Positions 61,995-64,000 of a stretch of 64,000 nt of DNA are shown piece after piece. The DNA is taken from contig NZ_CP094718.1 of NCBI RefSeq assembly GCF_025558425.1, forward strand, positions 1,054,001 to 1,118,000, given 5' to 3'. The stretch is from Staphylococcus sp. IVB6240 (lineage in GTDB: Bacteria; Bacillota; Bacilli; Staphylococcales; Staphylococcaceae). A program made the position numbers and the translations under genes. The notes under the pieces are model-generated. The model ran no database searches, was not told where the DNA came from, and worked only from the letters and a program-made list of their open reading frames with translations. Numbering within the stretch: position 1 is the first letter of the stretch; every line of letters begins with the position of its first letter.

Positions 61995-63260
61995 ATGACG
62001 GTATTAGAAGCAGTAAAATCAGATGCGAAACCAAAAATTAAAAAACCAGAATTGCTTGCACCCGCTGGAAACTTAGAGAAATTAAAAATTGCCATCCATT
62101 ATGGTGCAGATGCTGTATTTTTAGGTGGTCAAGAATATGGTTTGCGTTCAAATGCTGATAACTTCACAATTGAAGAAATTCGTGAAGGGGTAGAATTTGC
62201 AAATCGTTATGGTGCAAAAGTTTATATCACAACAAATATTATTGCTCATGATGAAAATATTGAAGGCCTTGATGAATACTTAATGCAGTTAGAAGGAACA
62301 GGTGCAACGGGTATTATCGTAGCAGACCCATTAATTATTGAAACATGTAAACGTGTGGCACCAAAACTTGAAATTCACTTATCAACACAACAGTCTTTAA
62401 GTAACTACAAAGCGGTTGAATATTGGAAAGAAGAAGGATTAGACCGTGTCGTACTTGCACGTGAAACAGGTGCAATGGAAATGAAAGAAATGAAAGACAA
62501 AGTCGATATCGAGATCGAAGCGTTTATTCATGGTGCAATGTGTATCGCATATTCAGGACGTTGTACATTAAGTAACCATATGACAGCGCGTGACTCTAAC
62601 CGTGGTGGTTGCTGTCAAAGTTGCCGTTGGGATTATGATCTTCTAACAGTTGATGAAGATGGAGAATTAGACGTTTATTACGAAGATGGTGAAGCAGTGC
62701 CATTCGCAATGAGCCCACGAGACTTAAAATTAATCGAATCTATTCCAAATATGATGGATTTAGGAATCGATTCTTTAAAAATTGAAGGTCGTATGAAGTC
62801 TATTCATTATATTGCTACAGTTGTATCAGTATATCGTAAAGTAATCGATGCTTATGCAGCAGATCCAGAAAACTTTAAAATTAAACCGGAATGGTTAATT
62901 GAACTTGATAAATGTGCAAACCGTGATACAGTACCTGCATTCTTTAAAGGAACACCTGGTTATGAGGAGCAAATGTTTGGTAATGAATCTTCTAAGAAAT
63001 CACCATATGACTTTATCGGACTTGTGTTAGCCTATGATGAGGAAACACAAATTGCAACGATTCAGCAACGTAACCATTTCAAACCAGGTCAAGAAGTTGA
63101 ATTCTTTGGACCTGAGATTGAAACGTTCACACAAGTAGTAGAAGCAATCTACGATGAAGAAGGTAATGAGCTTGATGCTGCGCGTCACCCATTACAAATC
63201 GTTCAAATTAAAGTTGATCGTCCAATCTATGTAAATAATATGATGAGAAAAGAGGTATAG
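61995..63260 (+). CDS. trhP2: U32-family tRNA hydroxylation protein, second subunit (YrrO)
   Basis: 421 residues. U32 signature [40 protein letters not shown] carries the cysteines expected to bind an Fe-S cluster. [27 protein letters not shown] is the N-terminal block. ATG at 61995 follows AAGGAGAG. With trmR and trhP1 it forms the operon for 5-(methoxy/hydroxy)uridine at wobble position 34. Confidence 0.93.
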   Translation: MTVLEAVKSDAKPKIKKPELLAPAGNLEKLKIAIHYGADAVFLGGQEYGLRSNADNFTIEEIREGVEFANRYGAKVYITTNIIAHDENIEGLDEYLMQLEGTGATGIIVADPLIIETCKRVAPKLEIHLSTQQSLSNYKAVEYWKEEGLDRVVLARETGAMEMKEMKDKVDIEIEAFIHGAMCIAYSGRCTLSNHMTARDSNRGGCCQSCRWDYDLLTVDEDGELDVYYEDGEAVPFAMSPRDLKLIESIPNMMDLGIDSLKIEGRMKSIHYIATVVSVYRKVIDAYAADPENFKIKPEWLIELDKCANRDTVPAFFKGTPGYEEQMFGNESSKKSPYDFIGLVLAYDEETQIATIQQRNHFKPGQEVEFFGPEIETFTQVVEAIYDEEGNELDAARHPLQIVQIKVDRPIYVNNMMRKEV

Positions 63261-63261
63261 C

Positions 63262-63891
63262 ATGATGGCGCCTACAACAATTATTGGTATAGCTGGTGGC
63301 TCAGGTTCCGGAAAAACTTCAGTCACTAATAAGATTATGAATAATTTAGAAGGCCATAGTGTGGCATTGATTGAGCAGGATTATTATTATAAAGATCAGT
63401 CTCATCTTACATTTGAGGAACGCCTTAAAACGAATTATGATCATCCATTTGCATTCGATAATGATTTATTAATTCAGAATTTAAGAGATTTATGTGCAGG
63501 TAATGAAGTTGAAGTGCCTACGTATGATTACACTAATCACACGAGAAGTGAGAAAACCATTGCATTTCAACCTAAAGATGTTATTATCGTAGAAGGTATA
63601 TTTGCGCTTGAAAACGAAGAACTCCGCAATCTGATGGATGTGAAGATTTATGTCGATACAGATGCTGACCTACGTATTTTAAGACGCTTATTACGAGATA
63701 CACGAGAGCGTGGTCGTACAATGGACTCAGTCATTGACCAGTATCTTAGCGTCGTTCGCCCAATGCATAATCAATTTATCGAGCCAACGAAGAAGTTTGC
63801 AGATATTATTATTCCAGAGGGTGGTAGTAATAAGGTAGCTATCGACATTATGACAACAAAGATTCAAGCACTCGTTCAGAAGAAAGATTAA
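63262..63891 (+). CDS. udk: Uridine kinase
   Basis: 209 residues, usual length. P-loop [22 protein letters not shown] substrate block, [19 protein letters not shown] and [13 protein letters not shown]. Two ATG codons in tandem; the second may be the real start. Phosphorylates uridine and cytidine in pyrimidine salvage. Ends 24 bases before greA. Confidence 0.96.
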   Translation: MMAPTTIIGIAGGSGSGKTSVTNKIMNNLEGHSVALIEQDYYYKDQSHLTFEERLKTNYDHPFAFDNDLLIQNLRDLCAGNEVEVPTYDYTNHTRSEKTIAFQPKDVIIVEGIFALENEELRNLMDVKIYVDTDADLRILRRLLRDTRERGRTMDSVIDQYLSVVRPMHNQFIEPTKKFADIIIPEGGSNKVAIDIMTTKIQALVQKKD

Positions 63892-63915
63892 TTCATTAAA
63901 AAGGAAGATGAACAT

Positions 63916-64000
63916 ATGGAAAACCAAAAACAATATCCAATGACACAAGAAGGTTTTGAAAAACTTGAGCAAGAATTAGAAGAGTTAAAAACCGTTAAAC
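63916..64000 (+). CDS. greA: Transcription elongation factor GreA, N-terminal part
   Basis: First 28 codons: [20 protein letters not shown] and on to EELKTVK, the start of the GreA coiled coil. AAGGAAG ribosome binding site. Cut by the right edge of the window. Confidence 0.93.
   Translation, partial: MENQKQYPMTQEGFEKLEQELEELKTVK

Overview
The window is about 64 kb of a Staphylococcus chromosome. Evidence: AT-rich sequence with strong AGGAGG-type ribosome binding sites, near full-length agreement of many proteins with staphylococcal families (Prp, Obg, SecDF, LytH, CymR), and the gene order hemL-valS-folC-comC-radC-mreCD-rplU-prp-rpmA-obg-pheB-ruvAB-queA-tgt-yajC-secDF-recJ-apt-rel-dtd-lytH-hisS-aspS ... 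tcdA-rarA-cymR-iscS-mnmA-TPR-recD2-alaS-ireB-ruvX-yrzB-trmR-trhP1-trhP2-udk-greA, which is a conserved Bacillales backbone. The species cannot be fixed by eye. hemL is cut at the left edge and greA at the right edge.

Layout: 0-30.6 kb is housekeeping backbone, mostly on the + strand, serving tRNA charging (valS, hisS, aspS), wobble modification (queA, tgt), DNA repair and recombination (tag, radC, ruvAB, recJ), ribosome biogenesis (rplU, prp, rpmA, obg), wall shape (mreCD, lytH), secretion (yajC, secDF) and the stringent response (rel). valS, hisS-aspS and alaS each have a T-box leader, and rplU has a structured leader behind a strong promoter. The 6S RNA gene follows aspS.

30.9-44.0 kb, between 6S RNA and tcdA, looks accessory. 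It holds an HxlR regulator with an F420-reductase-like oxidoreductase, an NAD(P)-binding oxidoreductase, and a TetR-controlled thiol-redox cassette (tetR, second thioredoxin-reductase-like gene, tandem AhpD-like protein, CPPC thioredoxin, CSVC thioredoxin-like gene). Four matching TetR palindromes mark this cassette. An IS110-family element has inserted in the last gene and split it. A complete oligopeptide ABC transporter operon (A-D-F-B-C) follows.

44.2-64 kb returns to backbone: tcdA, rarA, cymR, a SigB-type csbD-like gene, an LLM flavin oxidoreductase, iscS-mnmA, recD2, alaS, ireB-ruvX-yrzB, an unrecognised 567-residue zinc-ribbon protein, then the 5-(hydr)oxyuridine wobble operon trmR-trhP1-trhP2 with udk and greA.

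Most interesting: (1) the IS110 element's left end contains short segments matching both target flanks and the element's own terminus, in the order and polarity expected of a bridge RNA; (2) the four-operator TetR redox regulon; (3) a three-way-junction leader before secDF; (4) dispersed GGGA-ended palindromic repeats; (5) the unknown zinc-ribbon protein. No rRNA, tRNA, CRISPR array or prophage was seen.
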